DNA from: Novosphingobium sp. MD-1
Lineage (GTDB): Bacteria; Pseudomonadota; Alphaproteobacteria; Sphingomonadales; Sphingomonadaceae
Reading direction: 5' to 3'
Assembly (NCBI RefSeq): GCF_001014975.1
Contig: NZ_BBXA01000020.1
Location: 248,001 to 312,000, forward strand
DNA: 64,000 nt
Made by a program: the position numbers and the translations under genes. Below, piece by piece: positions 17,513 through 27,337 of this stretch (position 1 is the stretch's first letter; the number at the start of each line of letters is the position of its first letter). The notes under the pieces were generated by a model that was given only the letters and a program-made list of their open reading frames with translations, was not told where the DNA came from and did not search any database.

Positions 17513-18394
17513 TCAATCGACCGGAACAACGTCCACGGCAACAGTCATGTTCTGGCTTCCGCCGCCCAGAAACACGCCGTCGATCGGGGCAACGTCGGCA
17601 TAGTCGCGCCCCATCGCGGTGAAGATGTGATCGGTGCCCGCGAAGATCGCGTTGGTGGGATCGAAGCCAACCCAGCCCAATTCGTCCCCGCACCACAGGT
17701 TGACCCAGGCGTGCATGGCGTCGGCGCCAACCAGCCTCGGTTTGCCGGGCGGCGGCAGCGTGCGGAGATAACCGCTGACATAGGCCGCGGGAATGCCGTG
17801 CGCGCGCGCCGCCACGATCATGATGTGGGCGAAGTCCTGGCAGACGCCGCGGCGCAGGCGGAACGCCACGTCGGGCGGTGTATCCGCTACCGTGGCGCTG
17901 CCATCGTACTTGAACTCACCATGGATCGCTTCCATCAGCGCCCGCCCGGCGGCCAGCGTGGGCGTTCCGGGGGTGAAGAACCGGGTCGCCCAGCCCGCGA
18001 TCTCGGGCGAAATCTGCGCCACCGTGGAACCGTAGAGATAACCGGCGGGGCTGGTGGACGACAGATCGCGCCGCACCAGCGTGCGTTCGCGCACTTGTGC
18101 CACGGTGGGGCTGACCGCCATGTCGAGCGAAAAGCACGGCGGCGCCACTTCCACGCGGAACCGGGCTTCGATCGACAGCTTCTTCAGCGGCGCATCGATC
18201 GACAGGCGCGCGCGGTTGACCACCCACGGCCCGCTTTCCTGCTGGATCGCGGACGGCGCCGGATCGATGTTCAGCGTATAATCGCGCAGGATCTGTCCCG
18301 GCCACGACGCCGGCTTCAGGCGCAGGTTGAAGCGCGCCAGACGCACGCCGCCCGCGTATTGCACGGTGGTGAGATGCCGGACATCGTAGATCAT
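17513..18394 (-). CDS. Transglutaminase-like cysteine protease family protein
   Basis: 293 residues. The N-terminal beta-rich domain (MIYDVRHLTTVQYAGGVRLARFNLRLKP) is followed by a transglutaminase-like core with the full triad visible: Cys in RLRRGVCQDFAHIMI, His in GADAMHAWVNLW and Asp in WVGFDPTNAIF. Bacterial members usually cleave or remodel peptide or isopeptide bonds rather than crosslink. It lies 10 bases after the ATP-grasp/alpha-E gene, third in an operon with that gene and a much larger transglutaminase. This set is known as a conserved peptide-synthesis and processing module whose product has not been established. Confidence 0.9.
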   Translation of the reverse strand: MIYDVRHLTTVQYAGGVRLARFNLRLKPASWPGQILRDYTLNIDPAPSAIQQESGPWVVNRARLSIDAPLKKLSIEARFRVEVAPPCFSLDMAVSPTVAQVRERTLVRRDLSSTSPAGYLYGSTVAQISPEIAGWATRFFTPGTPTLAAGRALMEAIHGEFKYDGSATVADTPPDVAFRLRRGVCQDFAHIMIVAARAHGIPAAYVSGYLRTLPPPGKPRLVGADAMHAWVNLWCGDELGWVGFDPTNAIFAGTDHIFTAMGRDYADVAPIDGVFLGGGSQNMTVAVDVVPVD

Positions 18395-18404
18395 CGCCGG
18401 ACCA

Positions 18405-20894
18405 TCATACCAGCAGATTGCTGCGCACCACGGGTTCGGACCGTTCGAACTGCAGGAAGTATCGCGCGGAAATCGCTTCGGACAGAGTCAGCAGGCGCCG
18501 TTCCGTCTCGCCCAGCAGGCTGTCATCGACGGCATCGATCATCAGGCTGAGGAACGGCGCGAGCGCGGCGCGCGTTTCGCGCAAGGGTGCTTCGGGCAGG
18601 TTGTCCTCGCCAAGCGCCGGCAAGGCGGTGACATGCGCGGCCAGCGTCTGCAACTGGAACACCAGCGACCGCGGATTTTCCGCATCGAGCAGCAACAGGT
18701 CCAGCACCGGATCGCGCAACGGCACGCTGAGATAGCGCGACCGGTAGGTGATCTGGCTGTCGCACAGGTCCAGCAGCGCGCCCAGCGCATCGGCTTCCGG
18801 CAGCACGCCCAGCTGGCGCGTCATCCGGCAGACCGCGAGCGCGCGTTCCAGCCGCCGGCCGATGTCGAGGAAGCGCCAGGCCGGCCCGCGCACCATGTCC
18901 TCCGCGCCCAGCCCGGCCAGCGCGCCGAACCGTTCCACCAGTTCCCGCGCCACGCGCAACAGGGCGCCGGGGCGGTGCGAATCCAGCTTGGGCATCGGCC
19001 GGCTGGCGATGCGCCAGAAATCGGGCGCGAACCGGTCGCGCAACGACAGGCCAACGCTGCGGATATTCCCCAGCAGCGTGCTGACGCTGCCCGGCAGCCC
19101 GCCATCGCCCAGCGCGATGCGGCAGGCCTCGTGCGCGGACAGCTTCTGGTCCTTCGCCCGGATCGCGCCCCACAGGAACAGCAGCTCCACGAGCTTTTCG
19201 CGCACGGCGGGGTTGATGCCCCCGCCCGCATCGACCTCGATCGAACTGCCCAGGATCGAACGGACGATCCGCACCGTCATTTCCGCGCGCTCACAATAGC
19301 GGCCGAACCAGAACAGGTTGTCGGCCGCCTGGCTGGCGAGGATGCCGCCGCCACGCCGGATCGCCGGGGCATCACCCAGGGTGGTCGAGCCATAGTCCGG
19401 CACCGCCGCCGCATCGACCACGCAGACGTCGGCCGAGAGATCGCCTTCGCCCATGAGCGAGGTGAGCAGCCCGCCCGATGAGGCCAGCCGCGCGAATCCG
19501 CCGGGCATGACGGTCCATTCGCCATCCGGCCCGCGCGCCACGAACGCGCGCAGCGTGAACGGGCGCGGCTCGAACCGATCCCCCACCAGCGCAGGCGTGG
19601 TGGAAAGGTGGACGATTTCCTGCCCGCAGTAGTCCATCGGACGCCGCTGCATCGCATCGAACAGCAGGTCGCGCGCGGAAGGGGAAAGGCTTGCCCCGGC
19701 CACGCCACGCACGTCCTCCAGTCCCTCGACCGGCTGGCCGAACGCCGGCGTGATGACGAACTCGTCGAACCGGGCGCGCACGATATCGGCTTCCACCGGT
19801 TGCCCGCACCACCAGGTCGCGATGTTCGGCAGCAGCGGTTCCTCGCCCAGAAGGGTGCGGCACAGGCGCGGCATGAACGCGGCGAAGGCCGGCGCCTCCA
19901 GCAATTCCACGCCCGGCCAGTTGGTCATTTCCAGCCCGCCCGAAGCCCAGGCATCGAACATGTCGGGCACGCCGATGGTGGACCGCGCATCGAAGCTCAG
20001 CGGATCGAGCGCGTTGGTGTCGATCCAGCGCCACACCGCGTCGATCCGCTTCGGCCCGGCGATCGTGCGGATGTAGAGCCGGTCGTCGATCACCGTCAGA
20101 TCGCGCCCTTCCACCAGCGGAAAGCCCAGATAGCGCGCGAGATGGGCCTGTTCCGGATAGCTCTGGTTGAACCGGCCGGGCGTGAGCAGCGCGATGCGCG
20201 GGCTTTCGCGCTGGCAATCGCGGGCAATTCCCGCGCGCAGATCTCCGAAGAAGCGCGCGACACGCCGGGCGTTGATGTCCGACAGCAGCGTGCCGGTGCC
20301 GCGTGACAGCGCCAGGCGGTTCTCCAGCGCATAGCCGATGCCGTTGGCCAGCCGCAGCCGGTCCCCCAGCACGCGCCACTGGCCGCGCGGCCCCCGCGCC
20401 AGATCGACCGCGTAGACATGGAGGTAATGATCCGCGCGCGGCTTCAGCCCGACCATGTTGCGCGCGAAATAACGGCTGCCAGCGATCACGGCGGCGGGCA
20501 GGAAACCATCGTCCACCAGCCGCTGTGGGCCGTAAATGTCCGCCACAAGCTGTTCGAGCAGGCGCGCGCGCTGGATCAGCCCGCGCTCGACCTCCGCCCA
20601 TTCCTGCGCGCCGATCAGCAGCGGCATCGGCGTCAGCGGCCATTCGCGCTCGTCGTCATCGCCGGCGATGCGGAAGCTCATGCCCATGTCCTGGATCTGG
20701 CGCGCGACCAGTTCCTGCACCGAAAGGCCCGATTCCGCCGCCAGCGAGGACAGGCCGTTGGCCATGGCCACCCACTTTTCCGCGACATCGCCCGAGGCAT
20801 GGCGAAACAGGTCGCCCGCATCGACGTCGACCGGATAGTCCTGCAACCGGTTGGTGGCCGGGGCGGGCGGCGCTGCGTTCTCGACCAGCGCCAT
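18405..20894 (-). CDS. Circularly permuted ATP-grasp type 2 plus alpha-E domain fusion
   Basis: 829 residues. The N-terminal 480 or so form the circularly permuted ATP-grasp domain (old DUF404/DUF407): GSRYFARNMVGLKPRADHYLHVYAVDLARGPRGQWRVLGDRL, and ALLTPGRFNQSYPEQAHLARYLGFPLVEGRDL. The C-terminal 310 or so form the alpha-E domain (DUF403): ASQAADNLFWFGRYCERAEMTVRIVRSIL and DRFAPDFWRI. ATP-grasp enzymes of this class are predicted amide ligases; alpha-E is helical and always travels with them. Often the two are separate proteins; here they are fused. The start overlaps the stop of the large transglutaminase gene as ATGA, so the two are translationally coupled. Confidence 0.9.
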   Translation of the reverse strand: MALVENAAPPAPATNRLQDYPVDVDAGDLFRHASGDVAEKWVAMANGLSSLAAESGLSVQELVARQIQDMGMSFRIAGDDDEREWPLTPMPLLIGAQEWAEVERGLIQRARLLEQLVADIYGPQRLVDDGFLPAAVIAGSRYFARNMVGLKPRADHYLHVYAVDLARGPRGQWRVLGDRLRLANGIGYALENRLALSRGTGTLLSDINARRVARFFGDLRAGIARDCQRESPRIALLTPGRFNQSYPEQAHLARYLGFPLVEGRDLTVIDDRLYIRTIAGPKRIDAVWRWIDTNALDPLSFDARSTIGVPDMFDAWASGGLEMTNWPGVELLEAPAFAAFMPRLCRTLLGEEPLLPNIATWWCGQPVEADIVRARFDEFVITPAFGQPVEGLEDVRGVAGASLSPSARDLLFDAMQRRPMDYCGQEIVHLSTTPALVGDRFEPRPFTLRAFVARGPDGEWTVMPGGFARLASSGGLLTSLMGEGDLSADVCVVDAAAVPDYGSTTLGDAPAIRRGGGILASQAADNLFWFGRYCERAEMTVRIVRSILGSSIEVDAGGGINPAVREKLVELLFLWGAIRAKDQKLSAHEACRIALGDGGLPGSVSTLLGNIRSVGLSLRDRFAPDFWRIASRPMPKLDSHRPGALLRVARELVERFGALAGLGAEDMVRGPAWRFLDIGRRLERALAVCRMTRQLGVLPEADALGALLDLCDSQITYRSRYLSVPLRDPVLDLLLLDAENPRSLVFQLQTLAAHVTALPALGEDNLPEAPLRETRAALAPFLSLMIDAVDDSLLGETERRLLTLSEAISARYFLQFERSEPVVRSNLLV

Positions 20895-23800
20895 CAGATC
20901 AGATGCGCGGGACGCCTGAGATCGAGCGACATCGGAAACTCCCCTGCTGCTTCCTCGGCCGGAATGGCCTGACTGCCCGGCGAATGGCCGTGATCCTGGA
21001 AGCGCGCCTTGCGCCGGGCTTCCGCCTCATAACCGTTGACGGGCACGGTATCATAGTTGCGCCCGCCCGGATGCGCCACATGATAGACGCATCCCCCCAG
21101 CGAACGGCCGTTCCAGGTATCGAGGATGTCGAACGTCAGCGGCGCGTGCGCCGGCATCATCGGGTGCAGGCAGTTGGCGGGGAACCACGCCTTGTAGCGC
21201 ACCCCGGCCACGGCCTCGCCCGGAACGCCGGTCGGCTGCAGGGGCAGCCGCCGCCCGTTGCAGGCGATCACGTGGCGGCCCGGCACCAGCCCGCTGGCGC
21301 GGATCTGCAAGCGTTCGGTGGAGCTGTCGACATAGCGCACCGTGCCGCCGATCGCGCCGGTTTCGCCCAGCACGTTCCACGGCTCCAGCGCGTGCGCCAC
21401 TTCAAGCTGCACGCCGCCGCCCTCGACCGCGCCGTGCACCGGGAAGCGGAACTGGCGCTGCGCCTCGAACCACACCGGATCGAAATCGTACCCGGCGCCG
21501 CGCAGATCGGCCAGCACGTCGAGGAAATCGGCCCAGACGTAATGCGGCAGCATGAAGCGGTCATGCAACTGCGTGCCCCAGCGCACCAGCGGCCCGTCCT
21601 GCGGCTGCTTCCAGAACCACGCGGCCAGCGCCCGCAACAGCAATTGCTGCGCCAGGCTCATCTTGGCGTCCGGCGGCATCTCGAACCCGCGGAACTCGAC
21701 AAGGCCGAGCCGGCCGGTGGGGCCATCGGGCGAAAACAGCTTGTCGATGCAGATTTCGGTGCGGTGGGTATTGCCCGTCACGTCGACCAGCAGGTTGCGG
21801 AACAGGCGGTCCACCACCCAGGCGGGCGGTGGCGGCTGGTCCGGCCCGTGATTCGGGTTGGGCACCTGCGCCAGCGCGATCTCCAGTTCGTAGAGCGCAT
21901 CGTGCCGCGCTTCGTCGATGCGCGGGGCCTGGCAGGTCGGGCCGATGAACATGCCCGAAAACAGGTAGCTGAGCGCGGGATGGCGCTGCCAGTAGAGCAC
22001 GAAGCTCTTGAGCAGGTCCGGCCGGCGGATGAACGGCGAATCGAGCAGGGTCGGCCCGCCCAGCACGATATGGTTGCCGCCGCCGGTGCCGACGGAGCGG
22101 CCATCGACCATGAACTTGTCCGCCGTCAGCCCCACCTCGCGCGCGCATTCGTACAGCGTTTCGGTGATGTCCACCGCTTCGCGCCACGATTTCGCCGGCT
22201 GGATGTTCACTTCGATCACACCGGGATCGGGGGTAATCTTCAGCACCGTCAGGCGCGGATCGGGCGGCGGGGGATAGCCCTCGATCCGGATCGGCACGCG
22301 CGTTTCCTCGGCGACCTGCTCCACCGCCGCGATCAGGTCGAGGTAATCGTCCAGCGATTCCACGGGCGGCAGGAACACCGACAGATAACCGTCCTTCGGC
22401 TCCACCGTCAGCGCGGTGCGGACCGCGCCTTCGATCGCGACCTGTTCGATCCGGCGCTGCGCCGTCCCCGCCGGGCCTTCGACAGCGATGCTGGCCTGTT
22501 CGGCGGCGGCTTCTGGCGGTGTTGCCGCGTCGCGCACCTGGTGCCCGCGCTCCGCCACTTGCGCGCGGAAATCGGCGAGCGGCTCGCGCGGCTCGGCGGT
22601 GTCGCGCGGGTGGATATAGGGATAGTCGGACGGCGGCACGAACGGCAGCGATCCCAGCGGCAGGCGATAGCCCAGCGCGCTGTCGCCCGGCACCGCATAG
22701 AGCGCGCCGCGCCGCACTTTCCAGCGTTCGCTCTGCCAGCGCGTCACCCGCGATGGCGCGGCATGCCAGCGCTGCACCGGCAGGACATAGCCCACCGGCT
22801 TGGTCAGTCCGCGCTGGAACGTGCGCATGAAGCGCTGCCGTACTTCGGGATCGTCCAGCTGCGGATCGGTGGGGCTGGTGTTGGCGGGAAGCTCCGCCTC
22901 CTTCACGATCCATTCGACCGCGTCTTCATAGACCGGCTGGACGAACTCCTCCTCCACCCCCAGATTGCGCGCGGCCGTGGTCAGGAACACCTGGGCCATC
23001 GCGGCATCGGGCTGCGGCGCCCCGGCCTCGGCCTCTGCATCGGCCGGATGCTCCTGCGGCGGTCTTTCCCCGGCGATCAGCGACGGATCGCGCCAGATCG
23101 GCACGCCATCGGCGCGCCAGTAGATCGCATAGCCCCAGCGCGGCAGGCTTTCGCCCGGATACCACTTGCCCTGCCCGTGGTGGAGCAGCGATCCCGGCGC
23201 GAACCGTTCGCGCAGCAGGCGGATCAGCCGGTCGGCATAGGCGGCCTTGGTCGGGCCGACCGCCGCGCTGTTCCATTCGGGCGCCTCGAAATCGTCGTCG
23301 GCGATGAAGGTCGGCTCGCCGCCGATCGTGAGCCGCACGTCGCCCGCCGCCAGATCGGCATCCACCTTGTCGCCCAGCGCGAGCAGGGCATCCCAGCGCG
23401 CGTCGGTGAAGGGCTTGGTGATCCGCACCGCTTCCTGGATGCGCGAGACTTCCATTTCGAACCGGAAGTCCGAATGGACCGGTTCCATCACCACGCCTTC
23501 GATCGGCGCGGCGGAGCGGTAGTGCGGCGTGGCGCACAGCGGGATGTGGCCTTCGCCGGCGAAGAGGCCCCAGGTGGCGTCCAGCCCGATCCAGCCCGCG
23601 CCGGGAACATAGACTTCCGCCCAGGCGTGCAGGTCGCAGATGTCCTGCGACACGCCCTTCGGCCCGTCGACCGCGACCACATCGGGCGTCAGCTGGATCG
23701 AATAGCCCGAGACGAACCGGGCGGCGAACCCCAGCGTGCGCAACAACTGCACCAGCAACCACGCCGAATCGCGGCACGATCCGGTGCCGATCTCCAGCGT

Positions 23801-24310
23801 TTCCTCGGGCGCCTGCACGCCCGGCTCCATGCGGATCACATAGCCGACGGTCTGGTTGACCGCCTGGTTGATCTCCACCAGGAAATCGATGGTGCGGCCC
23901 TGATGGCCCCGGAACCGGTCGGCCAGCGCCGCGAACAACGCGCCTTGCGGCTCGGTCTCGAAATAGGCGGCAAGGTCCGACGCCAGCGCCGGAGCATAGG
24001 CGAACGGATATTCCTCGGCGTATTCCTCGACGAAGAAATCGAACGGGTTGATCACCGCCAGTTCGGCCAGCAGGTCCACCTCGATCTGGAAATGGTCCAC
24101 CGGTTCGGGAAACACGATCCGCGCCTGCCAGTTGCCCAGCGGGTCCTGCTGCCAGTTCAGGAAGTGGTTGGCCGGGCTGATCTTCAGCGAATAGTTGGGC
24201 ACCGCCGTGCGGCTGTGCGGAGCCGGTCGCAGGCGGATGACCTGCGGCCCCAGCATGACCGGCTTGTTGTAGGAATAGCGCGTGAGGTGATGGAGACCCG
24301 CCTTGATCAT
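20894..24310 (-). CDS. Large transglutaminase family protein (DUF2126 type)
   Basis: 1,138 residues from the ATG at 24310 ([20 protein letters not shown]). The N-terminal 300 residues are a transglutaminase domain with Cys in [19 protein letters not shown], His in [15 protein letters not shown] and Asp in [11 protein letters not shown]. The remaining 800 or so are the large DUF2126 region ([73 protein letters not shown]). That region includes a glutamine-synthetase-like GGGNH/E-type active site in family descriptions. It heads a three-gene operon with the ATP-grasp/alpha-E fusion and a second transglutaminase. Likely cytoplasmic, as no signal peptide is seen. Confidence 0.92.
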   Translation of the reverse strand: MIKAGLHHLTRYSYNKPVMLGPQVIRLRPAPHSRTAVPNYSLKISPANHFLNWQQDPLGNWQARIVFPEPVDHFQIEVDLLAELAVINPFDFFVEEYAEEYPFAYAPALASDLAAYFETEPQGALFAALADRFRGHQGRTIDFLVEINQAVNQTVGYVIRMEPGVQAPEETLEIGTGSCRDSAWLLVQLLRTLGFAARFVSGYSIQLTPDVVAVDGPKGVSQDICDLHAWAEVYVPGAGWIGLDATWGLFAGEGHIPLCATPHYRSAAPIEGVVMEPVHSDFRFEMEVSRIQEAVRITKPFTDARWDALLALGDKVDADLAAGDVRLTIGGEPTFIADDDFEAPEWNSAAVGPTKAAYADRLIRLLRERFAPGSLLHHGQGKWYPGESLPRWGYAIYWRADGVPIWRDPSLIAGERPPQEHPADAEAEAGAPQPDAAMAQVFLTTAARNLGVEEEFVQPVYEDAVEWIVKEAELPANTSPTDPQLDDPEVRQRFMRTFQRGLTKPVGYVLPVQRWHAAPSRVTRWQSERWKVRRGALYAVPGDSALGYRLPLGSLPFVPPSDYPYIHPRDTAEPREPLADFRAQVAERGHQVRDAATPPEAAAEQASIAVEGPAGTAQRRIEQVAIEGAVRTALTVEPKDGYLSVFLPPVESLDDYLDLIAAVEQVAEETRVPIRIEGYPPPPDPRLTVLKITPDPGVIEVNIQPAKSWREAVDITETLYECAREVGLTADKFMVDGRSVGTGGGNHIVLGGPTLLDSPFIRRPDLLKSFVLYWQRHPALSYLFSGMFIGPTCQAPRIDEARHDALYELEIALAQVPNPNHGPDQPPPPAWVVDRLFRNLLVDVTGNTHRTEICIDKLFSPDGPTGRLGLVEFRGFEMPPDAKMSLAQQLLLRALAAWFWKQPQDGPLVRWGTQLHDRFMLPHYVWADFLDVLADLRGAGYDFDPVWFEAQRQFRFPVHGAVEGGGVQLEVAHALEPWNVLGETGAIGGTVRYVDSSTERLQIRASGLVPGRHVIACNGRRLPLQPTGVPGEAVAGVRYKAWFPANCLHPMMPAHAPLTFDILDTWNGRSLGGCVYHVAHPGGRNYDTVPVNGYEAEARRKARFQDHGHSPGSQAIPAEEAAGEFPMSLDLRRPAHLI

Positions 24311-24416
24311 GGTTGGGGACAGTGCGCCAAACAATGCTGCACCGCAACACGTAATGCCGCCGTCACGGGCAAAAATCGGGGCTTGTCGGTTTTGCGAACG
24401 TAGGGGCGCAGAAGGC

Positions 24417-24536
24417 CCACCCAGCTGCGACTAACGCCGCCTGCGGCGACGCAAGTCTCGCTCCCCTCCCGCTTGCCGGGAGGGGCTATCCCTTCTTCTC
24501 CCCTCCCGCTTGCGGGAGGGGCTGGGGGTGGGAAAC
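24417..24536 (+). repeat. Dispersed GC-rich hairpin repeat, copy 1 (hairpin duplicated)
   Basis: Contains GCTGCGAC, then GCCGCCTGCGGC, then GCAAGTCTCGCTCCCCTCCC leading into a CCCCTCCCGCTTGC/CGGGAGGGG hairpin. A second copy of the hairpin at about 24499-24520 is followed by GCTGGGGGTGGGAAA. The same series of blocks occurs in reverse orientation at 55916-56003. It lies in the 234-base gap between the large transglutaminase gene and the aminotransferase stop codon. Besides this repeat the gap holds only the promoter region of the transglutaminase operon. Confidence 0.75.
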
Positions 24537-24544
24537 CTGCCCCC

Positions 24545-25699
24545 TCAGGCCGAGACGGCGCGCGCTTCCGCCGTGCGCGCCGCGAACCAGGGCCGCATCC
24601 GCTCGATCGCGTCGATCACGCGATCGGTCGATACCGCGAAGCTGATGCGGATGAAGCGGTGCCCCTCCACCGGATCGAAATCGATGCCCGGCGCGGTGGC
24701 GACGCCGGTTTCCTCCAGCAGGCGGATGCAGAAGGCCAGGCTGTCGTCGGTCAGGTGGCCGATGTCGGCATAGATGTAGAACGCGCCATCGGGCGGGGCG
24801 ATGCGGCCCAGCCCCATGCCCGGCAGCGCCGCCAGCAACAGATCGCGGTTGCGCGCATAAGTGGCGACATGGCCTTCGAGTTCGTCGCGACAATCGAACG
24901 CGATCAGCCCGGCGTGCTGCGCCAGCACCGGCGGCGTCAGGAACAGGTTGCCCATCCGCGCCCGCGCCTGGTCCACCAGCGCGGCGGGCACCACCACCCA
25001 GCCCAGCCGCCAGCCGGCCATGCTGAAATACTTGGAGAAGCTGTTGACCACGATCGCCTGGCGGTCTTCGGCCAGCATCGACACCGCCGGCGCGCCATAG
25101 GTGATGCCGTGGTAGATCTCGTCCGAGATCACGCGGATGCCCTTGCGGCGGCAGACCTCGGCGATCGCGGCCAGTTCGGCGGGTTCGATCACCGTGCCGG
25201 TGGGATTGGCGGGGCTGGCCAGGATCAGCCCGTCGGGGACCGGGTCCAGCGCGTCGAGCGCGGCGGCGGTCACCTGGTAGCGCTCCGCCTCGCCACAGGG
25301 CAGTTCCACCGGTTCCATGTGCAGCGCGCGCAGGTTGTTGCGATAGGCGACATAGCCGGGCCGCGCGATGGCGACGCGCGCGCCGGGATCGAACAGCAGC
25401 GACAGCGCCAGCACCAGCCCCGGCGATGCCCCGCAGGTCAACACGATCTGTTCGGGATCGATCACCGCGCCGCAGGTTTCCTGATAGTGCCGGGCGATCC
25501 GCGCTTTCAGCTTCGGGCTTTCCCAGTAGCCCATGGGATCGGTATCGAGCACATGGTGCGCGGCGGCGATCGCTTCGGCGGGCGCGCCGGTGGAAGGCTG
25601 GCCGAATTCCATGTGGATGATCGAACGCCCCTCCGTGCCCAGGCGATGGGCGATGCGGCTGACGGCAATGGCGTGAAATGGCTCTAGGCGGGCGGTCAT
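24545..25699 (-). CDS. PLP-dependent aminotransferase, class I/II fold
   Basis: 384 residues. Fold type I aspartate-aminotransferase-like: GAPAEAIAAAHHVLD, TCGASPGLVLALSLLFDPG, ASPANPTGTVIEP (substrate-side NPTG), VISDEIYHGITY (Asp and Tyr at the pyridine ring), the PLP lysine in VVNSFSKYFSMAGWRLGW, and the substrate carboxylate Arg in FIRISFAVS. It starts at the ATG at 25699 and shares strand with the mobA-like gene upstream (28-base gap). Whether it is the last gene of the amine operon is uncertain. The amino-acid substrate cannot be told; aspartate/aromatic or alanine-type are all possible. Confidence 0.88.
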   Translation of the reverse strand: MTARLEPFHAIAVSRIAHRLGTEGRSIIHMEFGQPSTGAPAEAIAAAHHVLDTDPMGYWESPKLKARIARHYQETCGAVIDPEQIVLTCGASPGLVLALSLLFDPGARVAIARPGYVAYRNNLRALHMEPVELPCGEAERYQVTAAALDALDPVPDGLILASPANPTGTVIEPAELAAIAEVCRRKGIRVISDEIYHGITYGAPAVSMLAEDRQAIVVNSFSKYFSMAGWRLGWVVVPAALVDQARARMGNLFLTPPVLAQHAGLIAFDCRDELEGHVATYARNRDLLLAALPGMGLGRIAPPDGAFYIYADIGHLTDDSLAFCIRLLEETGVATAPGIDFDPVEGHRFIRISFAVSTDRVIDAIERMRPWFAARTAEARAVSA

Positions 25700-25727
25700 G
25701 CCCTGCCGACTAGCACGCCCCCCCGCA

Positions 25728-26315
25728 TCACAGAAGGCCGGACCGCAAAAGACTCTGGGCGCGCGCCAGGTCTTCGGGCCGGTCCACGTCCAGTTCCGCC
25801 TCCGGTGGCAGCGGCAGGCAAGGCGCGTCCGCCAGCAGCGCGCCCGCGCCCCGGTCCCCGGACAGGGCCTCCAGCGCGCCGAAGTGCCTCGCGCCGAACA
25901 GAGCCGGCGGCATGCGTTGCCCCCCCGCGCCGCTGGCGATGCGGTCCCCGTCGAACGCCGAAACCAGCGCCGCGACGTGCGCGGCAGGCACCAGCGGCAT
26001 GTCCGCGAGCGCAATCAGCACACCGCGTGCGCCCGCTGCCCGCGCCGCCGCCACGCCGATCGCCAGCGAGCGGGATTGCGGCGCGTGGGGAGGATCGAGT
26101 GGCAAGGTCGCCCAGCCGAGCGGAGCAAGGGCGGGCGTATCCCCGCGCACGACGGCAAAATGCCGGGCGAAGGGCAGCCCGGCCAGCATGGCGGCGGCAT
26201 GGAAGGCTACAGGCCGTCCTTCCAGGTCCGCGTCCAGCTTGGCTCCACCGAACCGCGTGCCCCGTCCTGCCGCCAGCAGGAGGACTGCGATGCCCGCAAA
26301 ATCCGGGTCAGCCAC
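25728..26315 (-). CDS. MobA/MocA-like molybdenum cofactor nucleotidyltransferase
   Basis: 195 residues with the nucleotidyltransferase signature VLLLAAGRGTRFGGAKLDADL (residues 11-31) and the metal-binding ALADMPLVPAAHV (about 110). Family members transfer CMP or GMP to molybdopterin. MocA-type enzymes make the cytosine dinucleotide cofactor used by xanthine-dehydrogenase-family enzymes. It overlaps xdhC by 8 bases, and a molybdenum hydroxylase of that family lies 7 kb away at 33.2-35.9 kb, so it probably serves that enzyme. CMP versus GMP specificity is an inference. Confidence 0.82.
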   Translation of the reverse strand: MADPDFAGIAVLLLAAGRGTRFGGAKLDADLEGRPVAFHAAAMLAGLPFARHFAVVRGDTPALAPLGWATLPLDPPHAPQSRSLAIGVAAARAAGARGVLIALADMPLVPAAHVAALVSAFDGDRIASGAGGQRMPPALFGARHFGALEALSGDRGAGALLADAPCLPLPPEAELDVDRPEDLARAQSLLRSGLL

Positions 26316-27306
26316 GCAGCGTGGCGGTCAGGCCGGCGGCGGTTGGTTGCGCCCTGGCGGTCGTCCATTCGGCACCGCCGGCGCAGGCCTGATAATCCTG
26401 CACCACCTCGCCCAGGATCGACAGCGCCAGAGTGGCCGGATCGCGCGTGGACGGAATCAGGCCGATCGAGCCGCGCAAGGCATCGATCCGCGATTCCGGC
26501 ACGCCTGCCGCGCGCAGCATGTCCACCCGCGCGCGGTGCGTCCGCCGGCTGCCGATCGCGCCGTGGTAGAAGGCCGGCGCGGCCAGCGCGCGCGGCAGCA
26601 GGGCCTCTTCCCAATCGTGGTCGTGGAACAGAAAGACGATTGCCGTCCACGCATCGCTCGCGAAAGCTACCTCGGCCGTGCGCGAAGCCATCGGATGCAC
26701 CGCCATCGCCCCGGCGGCTTCCCGCATCAACGGATCGCGTTCGGGCGCATGCGCGATGACCTCGATGCCGAACGCCATGGCCAGCCGGGCGAGCGCAGCA
26801 AGGTCTTCGCCCTGCCCCACCGCCACCAGCCGCAGTGGCGGCACGTAGTGCTGCACGAACGCGTCCGCACTCCATCCTGCCGGGGCATCGGCCACGGCAG
26901 GCGCGGCCCCCGCGACGCCGAGCGCGAGCGCCATCGGTTCGCGTCGGGCCAGCGCCCCCAGCACGGCCACGATCGATCGCGCATCGCGGCAGGGCGTGAA
27001 CAACAGGTCGATCCCCCCGCCGCAAGGCAGGCGGATATCGATATAGGGCGATCCGGAACCATAGCGGATGACCCGCCCCTCGCCGCGCGCCAGCACGTCC
27101 AGCGCCTCGGCGATCACCGCGGCCTCGATGCAACCGCCCGAGAACGAACCGGCGTGGCGGCCATCGGCCAGCACCGCCATCTGCGTCCCGATCGCGCGCG
27201 AAGACGTGCCCTCAATGCCGGCCAGCGTCACCAGCACGCCATCGATTCCGTCGGCCGCGCCGCGCACCAGCAGGCGCAGGATGTCGATGGGGGTGGGCGC
27301 GATCAT
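26308..27306 (-). CDS. XdhC/CoxI family molybdoenzyme maturation protein
   Basis: 332 residues from the ATG at 27306; an ATG at 27324 would add MWYAAP. The N-terminal XdhC/CoxI motif GVLVTLAGIEGTSSRAIGTQMAVLADGRHAGSFSGGCIEAAV is followed by a C-terminal Rossmann-like domain ending in the family hallmark GAIGSRRTHRARVDMLRAAG and SIGLIPSTRDPATLALSILGEVV. XdhC proteins bind the molybdenum cofactor, promote its sulfuration and insert it into xanthine-dehydrogenase-type enzymes. Placement inside the amine dehydrogenase operon, next to a nucleotidyltransferase, suggests that cofactor delivery to the iorAB-like enzyme is co-induced with amine oxidation. Confidence 0.9.
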   Translation of the reverse strand: MIAPTPIDILRLLVRGAADGIDGVLVTLAGIEGTSSRAIGTQMAVLADGRHAGSFSGGCIEAAVIAEALDVLARGEGRVIRYGSGSPYIDIRLPCGGGIDLLFTPCRDARSIVAVLGALARREPMALALGVAGAAPAVADAPAGWSADAFVQHYVPPLRLVAVGQGEDLAALARLAMAFGIEVIAHAPERDPLMREAAGAMAVHPMASRTAEVAFASDAWTAIVFLFHDHDWEEALLPRALAAPAFYHGAIGSRRTHRARVDMLRAAGVPESRIDALRGSIGLIPSTRDPATLALSILGEVVQDYQACAGGAEWTTARAQPTAAGLTATLRG

Positions 27307-27337
27307 CGGCGCCGCATACCACATTCCCGCGCCCGGG

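Noticed and set aside
20303..24403. A 1,366-codon open frame opposite the two large minus-strand genes
   Set aside because: It is rich in Arg, His and Gln, has no recognisable domains, and lies entirely antisense to the transglutaminase and ATP-grasp genes, which have clear motifs. It is a by-product of high GC content.
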